Shown piece after piece: positions 36,201 through 44,290 of a stretch of 64,000 bases of DNA. Source of the stretch: Paracoccus jeotgali (GTDB taxonomy: Bacteria > Pseudomonadota > Alphaproteobacteria > Rhodobacterales > Rhodobacteraceae); assembly GCF_002865605.1 (NCBI RefSeq), contig NZ_CP025583.1, positions 786,501-850,500 of the forward strand, in the 5' to 3' direction. Numbering within the stretch: position 1 is the stretch's first letter; each line of letters starts with the position of its first letter. The notes under the pieces were generated by a model. It ran no database searches and was not told the DNA's origin. It saw nothing but the letters and a program-made list of their open reading frames with translations. A program made the translations under genes and the position numbers.

Positions 36201-36397
36201 GATGGCATCCCCACGGCTACGGCGGTCGGCGCCGGGATCCCGAGCAAGTCAAGCGCGAGGGCTGGCGGGAACAGGGCGTCCTCGCGGTCTCTGCCGATGA
36301 CGACCGCCTCACCTGGCCCGAGCGTGAACTGGTACGCCAGCTGGGCGAGAAGCTCTACGGACCGCGCCCGTCCGACAGGGAGGCGCGCCATGGCTGA
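36197..36397 (+). CDS. Small phage protein
   Basis: A 66-residue basic protein with GYGGRRRDPEQVKREGWREQGVLAVSADDDRLTWPERELVRQLGEKLYG. Homologous small proteins often sit between resolvase and DUF6362 genes in alphaproteobacterial phages; the function is unknown. ATGA overlap with the resolvase, GGAGG upstream, and overlap with the DUF6362 gene show tight coupling. Confidence 0.65.
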   Translation: MRWHPHGYGGRRRDPEQVKREGWREQGVLAVSADDDRLTWPERELVRQLGEKLYGPRPSDREARHG

Positions 36398-36770
36398 TCG
36401 CGAATGGACCGCCGACTGCGTCGCCGATCATTTCGAGGAGGCGTTCCGCACCCTGCGCAAGCTGCCGCCGGTCAAGGCGCAGGGCTACTTCAACACCTGG
36501 CCCGACATCGTGCGGACCAGCCGCGAGATCGCGGCGATGGAGCCGCAGCCGATGCGGGTCTGGCCCTCGGCCGCCGCGATCACCCGGCTCGAGCAGACAT
36601 TCGACTGGGTGCTCTGGATCGAGGAGGCGGAACGCAAGCTGGTCTGGTCGCGCGCGGCCCGCGTGCCGTGGAAGCAGATCAGCGGCGAGCTGGGCTGCGA
36701 CCGCACGACCGCGTGGCGGCGCTGGCAACTGGCCCTGACCAAGATCGCTGCGCGGCTGAATGCGCAGTGA
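36390..36770 (+). CDS. DUF6362 family phage protein
   Basis: A 126-residue protein with the helical N-terminal part WTADCVADHFEEAFRTLRKLPPVKAQGYFNTWPDIVR and a C-terminal helix-turn-helix-like segment (about residues 90-120, VPWKQISGELGCDRTTAWRRWQLAL). It may bind DNA as a late-gene or replication regulator (inference from the fold-like segment). It ends the early operon; operator-like dyads follow at once. Confidence 0.75.
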   Translation: MADREWTADCVADHFEEAFRTLRKLPPVKAQGYFNTWPDIVRTSREIAAMEPQPMRVWPSAAAITRLEQTFDWVLWIEEAERKLVWSRAARVPWKQISGELGCDRTTAWRRWQLALTKIAARLNAQ

Positions 36771-36777
36771 CTCCAAT

Positions 36778-36815
36778 GTGTTGCAACACTTTTTCCTTCG
36801 ACATCTGCAACAGAT
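36778..36815. promoter_or_regulatory. Paired TGCAACA operators
   Basis: GTGTTGCAACAC (36778-36789) is a 12-bp perfect palindrome, and ATCTG-CAA-CAGAT (36803-36815) is a second dyad. They share TGCAACA and lie about 26 bp apart. They flank and overlap the promoter candidate at 36797-36824, as expected for repressor sites. Confidence 0.55.
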
Positions 36816-36824
36816 CCATGCTAT
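36797..36824 (+). promoter_or_regulatory. Sigma-70-like promoter candidate
   Basis: -35 TTCGAC (36797-36802), 16-base spacer, -10 TGCTAT (36819-36824). The second TGCAACA dyad fills the spacer. It would drive the methylase operon or a short leader RNA ending at the hairpin 36839-36870. Assignment is by eye only. Confidence 0.4.
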
Positions 36825-36838
36825 TCCGAAGGCAAGAT

Positions 36839-36873
36839 GGGGAGAGTGCGCTGGAAAGCTCGCTCTCCCCTTT
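36839..36873 (+). terminator. Hairpin in leader, terminator-like
   Basis: GGGGAGAG (36839-36846) pairs with CTCTCCCC (36863-36870), then TTT. The short T run makes it a weak terminator or attenuator just after the promoter candidate. Confidence 0.45.
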
Positions 36874-36890
36874 GCGTTGACTGGGGCCTT

Positions 36891-37139
36891 CTGGACCCCG
36901 GTATCCAGCGAGGGTCCGGCCGGGGTCCAGCCCACGGCAGTTTCCGGTTCCTTCTGGGCGATATTCGTATGCTGGCGGGCGAAGCGCGGGACATCGCCAG
37001 CGAGTGGCCTCGATTTTTGGGAAGCCACCCGGAAGCCAGCGCCGCCTGAACCCGCCGGAAACACTGCAAATTCAAACCCTTGAAGCTGGACACCCCTAGT
37101 GGCCGCTGGACCCCGCGTGGAGTCCAGTCTGGACCCCGG
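36891..37139. repeat. CTGGACCCCG repeat cluster
   Basis: Copies at 36891-36901 (direct), 36920-36930 (inverted; the two form an 11-bp perfect inverted repeat), 37106-37115 (direct) and 37129-37139 (direct). A TGGAGTCCA palindrome lies at 37118-37126. All are non-coding. Confidence 0.7.
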
Positions 37140-37187
37140 AGTCCGGAAGCCAGGGGTATCCATCCTGATCCGAGGAATGACCCGACG

Positions 37188-38564
37188 ATGACGCTGAGTT
37201 TTGCCCCGGATCGGATCGAGATGTGGCCGCTGGCCAAGCTCCAGCCCTATGCCCGCAATGCCAAGGCGCATGGCGCGGACCAGGTCGCGAAGATCGCTGC
37301 CAGCATGGCTGAGTTCGGCTGGACCGTGCCGTGCCTGGTGGCCGAGGATGGTGAACTGATTGCGGGTCATGGCCGGGTGCTGGCGGCAACGCAGCTGGGT
37401 CTGACCGAAGCACCGGTCATCGTGCTGGGGCACCTAACCGAAGCGCAGCGGCGGGCATACCGGATTGCGGACAACAAGCTGACCGAACTCGGAACGTGGG
37501 ACGAGGCGCTGCTGTCGGCCGAACTGAACGACCTGCTGGCCGAGGATTTCGACCTGTCGCTGGTCGGTTTCTCCGACGGCGAGTTGGACAAGCTGCTGGC
37601 CTACGTCGCGGAAGACGACGGTGAAGAAGGTGGCGCCGGGGGCTCCGTGCCGCCGGTGACCATTCCCGAGCCGCCGCGCAATCCGGCATCGCGAACGGGC
37701 GACCTGTGGATCCTCGGCGATCACCGACTGCTTTGCGGCGACAGCACCAGCGTTTCCGATGTGCGCCGCCTGATGAATGGCGAGCGGGCGATCCTGTTCG
37801 CCACCGACCCGCCGTATCTTGTGGATTACGACGGCTCGAACCATCCGACCCGCAACAAGGACTGGTCTGCGTCCTACGGCACGACCTGGGATGACAGTTC
37901 GCAGGGGGCCGAGCTTTACGACGGCTTCATCGCGGCCGCTGTCGCCGAGGCGATCACCGAGGATGCCGCCTGGTACTGCTGGCACGCTTCGCGCCGCCAG
38001 GCGATGCTGGAGGCCTGCTGGGAAAAGGCCGGGGCCTTCGTCCATCAGCAGATCATCTGGGTGAAGGACCGCGGGGTTCTGACCCGCTCGCACTACCTCT
38101 GGAAGCACGAGCCCTGCTTCATGGGCTGGCGCCGTCCGAACCGCCCGCCGAAGGTGGCCGAGCAGACGCTGCCCTCGACCTGGGAGATGCCGTCCTTCGC
38201 CAAGGACGAGCGCCCCGACCACCCGACGCCGAAGCCGCTCGACGCCTTCGGCATCCCGATGCGCCAACATGTGGCGCGCGGCGGCCTCTGCTACGAACCG
38301 TTCTCCGGCTCGGGCTCACAGATCATGGCGGGCGAAGCCAATGGCCGCCGCGTCTTCGCGATGGAAATCAGCCCGGCCTATGTCGATGTCGCGGTGGAAC
38401 GCTGGCAGGCCGAGACCGGGCGCGACGCGATCCTCGATGGCGATGGACGGACCTTCGCTGAGGTGAGAACCGAGCGGCTGGGCGACGACGCCGATGCCCC
38501 GGCCGATGCGCCAGCAAAGGACGCAGCCCCCGAACCCGCGCGAAAGCGCAAGTCCGCCGCATGA
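37188..38564 (+). CDS. DNA methyltransferase with ParB-like N-terminal domain
   Basis: A 458-residue phage orphan methylase. Residues 1-110 are a ParB/sulfiredoxin-like domain (PYARNAKAHGADQVAKIAASM, LIAGHGRVLAA). The catalytic domain carries DPPY (about 206-209) before FSGSGS (about 371-376), the beta-class order of N4-cytosine/N6-adenine methylases. The C-terminal tail is Ala/Pro/Lys-rich. No partner endonuclease is adjacent, so it probably protects phage DNA or regulates genes. ATG 37188 follows CGAGGAA. Confidence 0.88.
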   Translation: MTLSFAPDRIEMWPLAKLQPYARNAKAHGADQVAKIAASMAEFGWTVPCLVAEDGELIAGHGRVLAATQLGLTEAPVIVLGHLTEAQRRAYRIADNKLTELGTWDEALLSAELNDLLAEDFDLSLVGFSDGELDKLLAYVAEDDGEEGGAGGSVPPVTIPEPPRNPASRTGDLWILGDHRLLCGDSTSVSDVRRLMNGERAILFATDPPYLVDYDGSNHPTRNKDWSASYGTTWDDSSQGAELYDGFIAAAVAEAITEDAAWYCWHASRRQAMLEACWEKAGAFVHQQIIWVKDRGVLTRSHYLWKHEPCFMGWRRPNRPPKVAEQTLPSTWEMPSFAKDERPDHPTPKPLDAFGIPMRQHVARGGLCYEPFSGSGSQIMAGEANGRRVFAMEISPAYVDVAVERWQAETGRDAILDGDGRTFAEVRTERLGDDADAPADAPAKDAAPEPARKRKSAA

Positions 38565-38785
38565 AGCAGTCACGCTTCATGTCTCTGGTCGAGTTCGTCG
38601 CCAACGTGATCGTCGGCTACGGCGTCGCGGTCATGACGCAGATCCTGATCTTCCCGATCTTCGGCCTGCACACGACGCTGGCGCAGAACCTGAAGATGGG
38701 CGCCATCTTCACTATCGTGTCGATAGCGCGTTCCTTCGCCTTGAGGCGGGTGTTCGAGGCGATCCGGATGCGGACCGCCAAATGA
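38561..38785 (+). CDS. Small two-helix membrane protein (DUF7220-like)
   Basis: A 74-residue membrane protein with two hydrophobic helices (about 10-32 and 45-60) and a basic C-terminus. The sequence SLVEFVANVIVGYGVAVMTQ resembles the DUF7220 phage family. It starts inside the methylase stop (ATGA). Function unknown; a membrane role during infection is possible. Confidence 0.7.
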   Translation: MKQSRFMSLVEFVANVIVGYGVAVMTQILIFPIFGLHTTLAQNLKMGAIFTIVSIARSFALRRVFEAIRMRTAK

Positions 38786-38838
38786 TCGACCGCCGCCCCG
38801 GCGGGACGGCGGCCATCGACTTGTCGGCGTCCGGCGCG

Positions 38839-39411
38839 TCAGGCAGCGGGGAGTTTGTAAACGCGCCCCCGGCTCTCGACCTTCTCCGAGGTCACCTCGA
38901 GCCCGAGTTTCTTCTTCAGCGCCCCGGCCATCGCGCCGCGCACCGTGTGAGACTGCCAGCCCGTCGCGGCCATGATCTCCTCGATGGTCGCGCCGTCCGG
39001 CGCGCGCAGCATGGCGATCAGCGTGGCCTGCTTGGTGCCCTCGCGGGGCGTGCGCGCCTTGGGCGCGGGTTTTGGTTCAGTGGGGGTGTTCGGCGCGGGC
39101 TGTTCGCTCGGCACGTCCGTCGCGCCCGCAGGCGCGGTGTTCGCGTCCTCGGACTCAATCCCGATGGCGGCGAGGCCTGCGTCGGTGGCGACCAGCGTGA
39201 CGCCGTGGCCGTCACCGGTCTCGCGCCAGACGGGTTCGCCCTTGCGCATGTCCGCGTCGGCCTCCTGCAGGAAGCCCTTGGCGAGCATCGCGCCGACCAC
39301 CTTGGCGGCAGCGCCGCCGCGCAGGCTTTCGGGCAGCGGCAGGGCGCTGCGGTCCTCGCGCCGTGCGGCAGAGCTGAGGATGATGGCTTGGGTGTCGGAA
39401 AGCTTGGTCAT
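38839..39411 (-). CDS. DUF3489 protein
   Basis: A 190-residue protein. The C-terminal part (about 120-190: GTKQATLIAMLRAPDGATIEEIMAATGWQSHTVRGAMAGALKKKLGLEV) is a DUF3489 winged-helix-like domain, and the N-terminus (LSDTQAIILSSAARREDRSALPLPESLRGGAA) is typical too. A Pro-rich linker joins them. ATG 39411 has GGAGA upstream on the minus strand. It lies against the direction of the rest of the prophage, so it may be a regulator transcribed independently. Confidence 0.85.
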   Translation of the reverse strand: MTKLSDTQAIILSSAARREDRSALPLPESLRGGAAAKVVGAMLAKGFLQEADADMRKGEPVWRETGDGHGVTLVATDAGLAAIGIESEDANTAPAGATDVPSEQPAPNTPTEPKPAPKARTPREGTKQATLIAMLRAPDGATIEEIMAATGWQSHTVRGAMAGALKKKLGLEVTSEKVESRGRVYKLPAA

Positions 39412-39506
39412 GGGGTCGTCTCCGTATTCGGGTCCGCGTCATGCGGCGCCTTCTACGACCACGAGCCGCGCGGGGCGCGCGGCGGGAGTTCCGGCAGCGC
39501 CGGAGA

Positions 39507-39779
39507 TCAGCGGGCGTGTTCGCCCTCGCCGAAGGCGCTGTCGGTGATGCGCTTCAGGAGGCTGGCGTAGTGTTCGAGGGTACCGACCATGGCCCAGCCC
39601 GCCTCGTCGGGGGCGCAGTTGAAATGGTCGTCGCTGAGTGCCTGCAGGCGGGCGAGCATCTCGTCGATCTCGGCCTTCTTGCCGATGAAGGCCGCGAGCG
39701 CGGCTTCCTTGTTCCGGCGCGCCTTCTCGGCGCGGAGTTCGTGGCGCGGGGTGGTGATCGGGTTCAGGCGCGTGGTCAT
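39507..39779 (-). CDS. Conserved small helical protein
   Basis: A 90-residue protein, mostly helical (RHELRAEKARRNKEAALAAFIGKKAEIDEMLARLQAL), with AAGGAG upstream of ATG 39779. It is on the minus strand ahead of DUF3489 and both are probably one operon. It is divergent from the terminase small subunit; the 111-base gap between them holds a GCGCTT/AAGCGC dyad (39839-39861). No family recognised. Confidence 0.65.
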   Translation of the reverse strand: MTTRLNPITTPRHELRAEKARRNKEAALAAFIGKKAEIDEMLARLQALSDDHFNCAPDEAGWAMVGTLEHYASLLKRITDSAFGEGEHAR

Positions 39780-39838
39780 CGTGGTGGCTCCTTGGTGAGT
39801 TGCATCGCTTCGCTGGAGTGACGTTCGCTCTCTCCGCA

Positions 39839-39861
39839 GCGCTTATCAACTCGACAAGCGC
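39839..39861. promoter_or_regulatory. Dyad in divergent promoter gap
   Basis: GCGCTT (39839-39844) and AAGCGC (39856-39861) form a perfect 6-bp inverted repeat around an 11-base centre, between the leftward 39507 gene and the rightward packaging operon. Possible operator. Confidence 0.35.
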
Positions 39862-39890
39862 ATGATCTTGAATGATAATCGGAGCCGCCG

Positions 39891-40487
39891 ATGCAGGGCA
39901 TGAGCGAGCGCCAGTACGCCGCCCATGTCGGCCTGTCGCGGGGCGCGATCCAGAAGGCGAAGACGGCCGAGCGCCTGATCCTCTATCCCGACGGCAGCAT
40001 CAACGCCGCCGCCAGCGACGCCCGGCGCGCCGAGACGACGGACCCGTCGAAAACGAGAAAGCCGCCCATGCCGAAGCTGAAGCGTGTCCCCGAGGCGGCG
40101 GTGGCCGCCGTCGGCGACACGCTCCGCGAACAGGGACTGGCGGTCCCGGCGGTCGGCGGCGGCACGACCTTCCTGCAGGCCAAGACGGCGAACGAGGTGC
40201 TGAAGGCGCAGGAACGGCGCATCCGGCTCCAGAAGTTGAAGGGGGAGCTGATCGAGCGGGCCCGCGCCCTGGCGCTGGTGTTCCGGCTGGCGCGGGAGGA
40301 ACGGGACGCATGGGTGAACTGGCCCCCGCGCGCGGCGGCGCTGATGGCGGCAGAACTCTCGGCCTCGTGCAGCGACGCGACGGGTCAACAGATCACCGTG
40401 GAGCCAGCCGCGATGCAGAAGGTGCTGGAGAAACATGTACGCGCCCACCTCGACGAACTCGCCGAGGTCCGGCCCGACTTCCGGTGA
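39891..40487 (+). CDS. Phage terminase small subunit-like protein
   Basis: A 198-residue protein. The N-terminal 40 residues (MSERQYAAHVGLSRGAIQKAKTAERLILYPDGSINA) form a Nu1-like DNA-binding helix-turn-helix; the C-terminus is helical (QERRIRLQKLKGELIERARALALVFRLAREERDAW) as in lambda Nu1-type small subunits. It lies immediately before the large subunit, overlapping it, as expected for a packaging pair. It should recognise the packaging site. Confidence 0.78.
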   Translation: MQGMSERQYAAHVGLSRGAIQKAKTAERLILYPDGSINAAASDARRAETTDPSKTRKPPMPKLKRVPEAAVAAVGDTLREQGLAVPAVGGGTTFLQAKTANEVLKAQERRIRLQKLKGELIERARALALVFRLAREERDAWVNWPPRAAALMAAELSASCSDATGQQITVEPAAMQKVLEKHVRAHLDELAEVRPDFR

Positions 40488-42438
40488 TGATGATGGCCTG
40501 ACCGATTTCGACGGCGCGGGTGAGATCCCGCGTGCCTGGGGCAACGGGCTGCGGCCCGACCCGGACCTGACCGTCTCGGAATGGGCGGACCGGCACCGGA
40601 TGCTCTCGGGCCGAGCCTCGGCAGAACCCGGGCGGTATCGCACGGTGCGCACGCCCTACATGCGCGAGATCATGGACCGGCTGTCGCCCGGCGATCCCAC
40701 GCAGCGGGTGGTGTTCATGAAGGCCGCGCAGGTCGGGGCGACCGAGGCGGGCAACAACTGGATCGGGTTCGCCATCCACCAGGCGCCGGGTCCGATGCTG
40801 GCGGTCCAGCCCACGGTCGAGCTGGCCAAGCGCAACTCGCGCCAGCGGATCGACCCGCTGATCGACGAGAGCCCGGAGCTGCGGGAGCGGGTGAAGCCCG
40901 CCCGGTCGCGCGACGCGGGCAATACCATGCTGTCGAAGGAATTCGCAGGCGGCATCCTGATCATGACGGGCGCGAACTCGGCGGTCGGGCTGCGGTCCAC
41001 TCCGGCGCGCTACATCTTCCTCGACGAGGTCGACGCCTATCCGGCCTCGGCCGATGAGGAAGGCGATCCGGTCACGCTGGCCGAGGCGCGGTCGCTGACC
41101 TTCGCCCACCGGCGCAAGGTGCTGCTGGTCTCGACGCCCACCATCCGTGGGCTGAGCCGGATCGAGCGCGAGTTCGAGGCGAGCGACCAGCGCCGGTTCT
41201 TCGTGCCGTGCCCGCATTGCGGCGCGATGCAGTGGCTGAAGTTTGACCGGCTGCGCTGGCAGAAGGGCCGCCCGGAGACGGCGGAATATCACTGCGAGGG
41301 CTGCGACGCGGCAATCGCGGAGCACCACAAGACGGCCATGCTGGAGGGCGGCGAATGGCGGGCGACCGCCACGGCGGCCGATCCGACCACGGTCGGGTAT
41401 CACCTCTCGGCGCTCTATTCGCCGATCGGCTGGCTGAGTTGGGAGCGGATCGTGCGGGCATGGGACGCGGCTCAGGGGTCGGACGAGGCAATCAAGGCGT
41501 TCCGCAACACGATCCTCGGCGAGACATGGGTCGAGACCGGGGAAGCGCCCGACTGGCAGCGGCTCTACGACCGGCGCGAGCGCTGGACATCCGGCACGGT
41601 GCCAGCGGGCGGGCTGTTCCTGACGGCCGGGGCCGACGTGCAGAAGGACCGGATCGAGGTCGATGTCTGGGCCTGGGGGCGCGGTCTGGAAAGCTGGCTC
41701 GTCGATCATGTCGTGATTGAGGGCGGGCCGGACCGGCACGACGCGTGGTCGGAGCTGACGGCGCTGCTGGATCGAAGCTGGCCGCATGAACGCGGCGCGC
41801 ATCTGCGGATCGCGCGGCTCGCCATCGACACCGGCTACGAGGCCCCGGCGGTCTATTCCTGGTCGCGGGCGCAGGGGTTTGGGCAGGTGTCGCCGGTCAA
41901 GGGCGTCGAGGGGTTCAACCGCTCGAGCCCGGTGTCGGGTCCGACCTTCGTCGATGCGACCGAGGGCGGCAAACGCCTGCGGCGTGGCGCGCGGCTCTGG
42001 ACCGTGGCGGTGTCGACCTTCAAGGCCGAGACCTACCGCTTCCTGCGGTTGGCGCGGCCGACCGAGGAGGACATGGCCCAGGGGGCGGCACTCCCGCCAG
42101 GATCGGTGCATCTGCCGCATTGGGTCGAGAACGAGTGGCTGAAGCAGTTCGTGGCCGAGCAGCTGGTGACGGTGCGCACGAAGCGCGGCTTCGCCCGGCT
42201 GGAATGGCAGAAGCTGCGCGAGCGCAACGAGGCGCTGGATTGCCGGGTCTATGCCCGCGCCGCCGCCTGGATCGCGGGCGCGGACCGATGGCCCGACGAC
42301 AAATGGCGCGACCTCGAGGATCAGCTCGGGGCCGCCCCCACCGACACCGATCCCGCCGGGCAGATCAACCGGCCGGGACAGGCCCCACAGGGCAAGCGCC
42401 GCTCCGACTGGCTCGGGCGGCGCGGAGGGTGGTTTTGA
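40435..42438 (+). CDS. Phage terminase large subunit (GpA type)
   Basis: A 667-residue packaging motor of the lambda GpA family. The ATPase part shows VVFMKAAQVGATEAGNNWIGF (Walker A-like, about 93-113) and YIFLDEVDAYPA (Walker B, about 190-201), followed by a zinc-like CPHC...CEGC pair and the nuclease domain (GADVQKDRIEVDVWAWG, about 400; LAIDTGYEAPAVY, about 465). It cuts concatemers and drives DNA into the prohead. Start 40435 is the only reasonable one and overlaps the small subunit by 53 bases. Confidence 0.93.
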   Translation: MYAPTSTNSPRSGPTSGDDDGLTDFDGAGEIPRAWGNGLRPDPDLTVSEWADRHRMLSGRASAEPGRYRTVRTPYMREIMDRLSPGDPTQRVVFMKAAQVGATEAGNNWIGFAIHQAPGPMLAVQPTVELAKRNSRQRIDPLIDESPELRERVKPARSRDAGNTMLSKEFAGGILIMTGANSAVGLRSTPARYIFLDEVDAYPASADEEGDPVTLAEARSLTFAHRRKVLLVSTPTIRGLSRIEREFEASDQRRFFVPCPHCGAMQWLKFDRLRWQKGRPETAEYHCEGCDAAIAEHHKTAMLEGGEWRATATAADPTTVGYHLSALYSPIGWLSWERIVRAWDAAQGSDEAIKAFRNTILGETWVETGEAPDWQRLYDRRERWTSGTVPAGGLFLTAGADVQKDRIEVDVWAWGRGLESWLVDHVVIEGGPDRHDAWSELTALLDRSWPHERGAHLRIARLAIDTGYEAPAVYSWSRAQGFGQVSPVKGVEGFNRSSPVSGPTFVDATEGGKRLRRGARLWTVAVSTFKAETYRFLRLARPTEEDMAQGAALPPGSVHLPHWVENEWLKQFVAEQLVTVRTKRGFARLEWQKLRERNEALDCRVYARAAAWIAGADRWPDDKWRDLEDQLGAAPTDTDPAGQINRPGQAPQGKRRSDWLGRRGGWF

Positions 42439-42523
42439 CATGGTGAGGACCGGTCCGCGCAGCGGACGCGAGGCTCCGGTGGAGCGTCGCGAGGGACGAA
42501 CGCACTGAGCGGGAGCGAAGGGC

Positions 42524-42730
42524 ATGAACTGGACGGAAACGGAGCTCTCGGCGCTTCGCCGGGCCTACGCCAGCGGCACGACCCGGGTCAGCTATGACGG
42601 CAAGTCGGTGGACTACGGCTCGGCCGAGGATCTGCTCGCCCGCATCCGCACCATCGAGCGCGCCATCGCCGGGACAACCCGACCGCTGCCGGTGGCTGGG
42701 CTCGCGGGCTTCTCGCGCGGGGACCGGTGA
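42524..42730 (+). CDS. Head-tail joining protein, gpW-like
   Basis: A 68-residue protein with NWTETELSALRRAYASGTTRVSYDGKSVDYGSAEDLLARIRTIERAI, the gpW fold signature of lambda-type head-completion proteins. It lies between large terminase and portal, where lambda also has W. The stop overlaps the portal start region. Confidence 0.85.
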   Translation: MNWTETELSALRRAYASGTTRVSYDGKSVDYGSAEDLLARIRTIERAIAGTTRPLPVAGLAGFSRGDR

Positions 42731-44286
42731 TGTCGGCGACCTGGCTCGACCACGCCATCGCATCGGTGGCGCCGCGCATGGCCGCACGTCGCGTTATGGC
42801 CCGGCAGGCCTTCGAGACCCTGACGCGGGGCTATGACGGCGCCGCGCGCGGGCGGCGCACCGAAGGCTGGCGCGCGCCGGGATCCTCGGCCGACACCGAG
42901 ATCGGCGTGGCCGGGGCGCTCTTGCGTGACCGGATGCGCGACCTCGTGCGCAACAACCCGCATGCGGCGAAGGCCGTGGCGGTGCTGGTGAACAACATCG
43001 TCGGCGCGGGCATCATGCCCCGCGCCGCCAGCGGCGACGACACGCTGGACCGCAAGGTGGATACGCTGTTCGAGCGCTGGACGGCGGACTGCGACGCCGA
43101 TGGTCAGCTCGACTTCTACGGCCTGCAGACGCTGATCTGCCGCGAGATGGTCGAGGCGGGCGAGGTCCTGGTGCGCCGCCGTCTGCGGCGAGCGAGCGAC
43201 GGTCTGCCTGTGCCGCTGCAATTGCAGGTACTGGAGGCCGACTTCCTCGACGCCACCAAATCCGGCGCCCTCGGCGCGGGGCGGCTGGTGCAGGGGATCG
43301 AGTTCGACCCGGTCGGCAAGCGCCGGGCCTACTGGCTTCATGCCGAACATCCGGGCGATGCCTATGGCGCCTTGCAGAACGGTCTGCAGAGCCGCCCGGT
43401 CCCGGCGACCGAGATCGCCCACATCTATGAGAAGCAGCGCACGCAGGCGCGCGGCGTCCCGTGGGGCGCGCCGGTGATCCGGTCCTTGCGCGATCTCGAC
43501 GACTACGAGGTGGCGGAACTGGTCCGCAAGAAGACCGAGGCCTGCGTCACCGCCATCGTCTTTGGCGACGACGAGGCGCAGCAGGGCATCGCGCCCTCGG
43601 TGGTCGACGCCGATGGCAACCGGGTCGAGCAGTTCGAGCCGGGGCTGATCGCCTATGCGCGGGGCGGCAAGGACATCCGGTTCAACCAGCCCTCCGCCAC
43701 CGGTGGCTACGGCGAATACAAGCGCGCCAGCCTGCACACGATCTCGGCCGGGTTCCGGGTGCCCTACGAGCTGCTGACCGGCGACCTCAGCCAGGTCAAC
43801 TATTCCTCGATCCGGGCGGGGCTCGTCGAGTTCCGCCGCCAGATCGACGCCGTGCAGTGGCAGCTCTTCATTCCGATGTTCTGCGCACCCGTCTGGCGCT
43901 GGTTCACGGAAGCCGCGTGGGCGGCGGGGCAGATCCCGTCGCCGACCGTGCCGGTCGAATGGTCGCCGCCAAAGTTCGAGGCGGTCGATCCGCAGAAGGA
44001 CGCGATGGCGAACCTGCTGTCGATCCGCTCGGGCACCATGACGCTGGCCGAGGTGATTGCGAAACAGGGCCGCAACCCGGATGCGGTGCTGGCCGAGATC
44101 GCGGCGACCAACGCCAAGCTCGATGCGCTGGGGCTGGTGCTCGACAGCGATCCGCGCCGCGTCACGAAAACCGGCAGCGCGCAGACCGGCGATCCGGCGA
44201 ACGATCCCGCCGCTGACGACACCACCGCCGACGACCCAGCTGCCGACGCGGACAATGACCCGGCGCAGGCCGACCAACAGGACTGA
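42730..44286 (+). CDS. Phage portal protein, lambda family
   Basis: A 518-residue portal (lambda gpB family) forming the dodecameric vertex through which DNA enters. Recognisable parts: FETLTRGYDGAARGRRTEGWRAP near the start, NNPHAAKAVAVLVNNIVGAGIMP, the YGEYKRASLHTISAGFRVPYELLTGDLSQVNYSSIRAGLVEFRRQID core and a DD/AD-rich C-terminal tail. ATG 42730 overlaps the gpW stop (TGATG); GTG 42727 is an alternative. Confidence 0.93.
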   Translation: MSATWLDHAIASVAPRMAARRVMARQAFETLTRGYDGAARGRRTEGWRAPGSSADTEIGVAGALLRDRMRDLVRNNPHAAKAVAVLVNNIVGAGIMPRAASGDDTLDRKVDTLFERWTADCDADGQLDFYGLQTLICREMVEAGEVLVRRRLRRASDGLPVPLQLQVLEADFLDATKSGALGAGRLVQGIEFDPVGKRRAYWLHAEHPGDAYGALQNGLQSRPVPATEIAHIYEKQRTQARGVPWGAPVIRSLRDLDDYEVAELVRKKTEACVTAIVFGDDEAQQGIAPSVVDADGNRVEQFEPGLIAYARGGKDIRFNQPSATGGYGEYKRASLHTISAGFRVPYELLTGDLSQVNYSSIRAGLVEFRRQIDAVQWQLFIPMFCAPVWRWFTEAAWAAGQIPSPTVPVEWSPPKFEAVDPQKDAMANLLSIRSGTMTLAEVIAKQGRNPDAVLAEIAATNAKLDALGLVLDSDPRRVTKTGSAQTGDPANDPAADDTTADDPAADADNDPAQADQQD

Positions 44287-44290
44287 CCCC

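Larger units (their letters stand above)
36771..37187. other. Regulatory and repeat region before the methylase gene
   Basis: A 417-base gap. Its left third holds two TGCAACA dyads, a promoter candidate and a hairpin. Its right part holds four copies of CTGGACCCCG (three direct, one inverted) and two copies of CCGGAAGCCAG (37029 and 37143). An open frame spanning 36760-37083 lacks a ribosome site and protein-like composition, so I do not call it. Confidence 0.55.

Noticed and set aside
36760..37083. 107-codon open frame after the DUF6362 gene
   Set aside because: No ribosome site; it overlaps operator-like dyads, a hairpin and repeats; its product lacks a coherent hydrophobic pattern or family.
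40393..42525. Minus-strand frame opposite the large terminase
   Set aside because: Antisense shadow; the terminase on the plus strand has all catalytic motifs.
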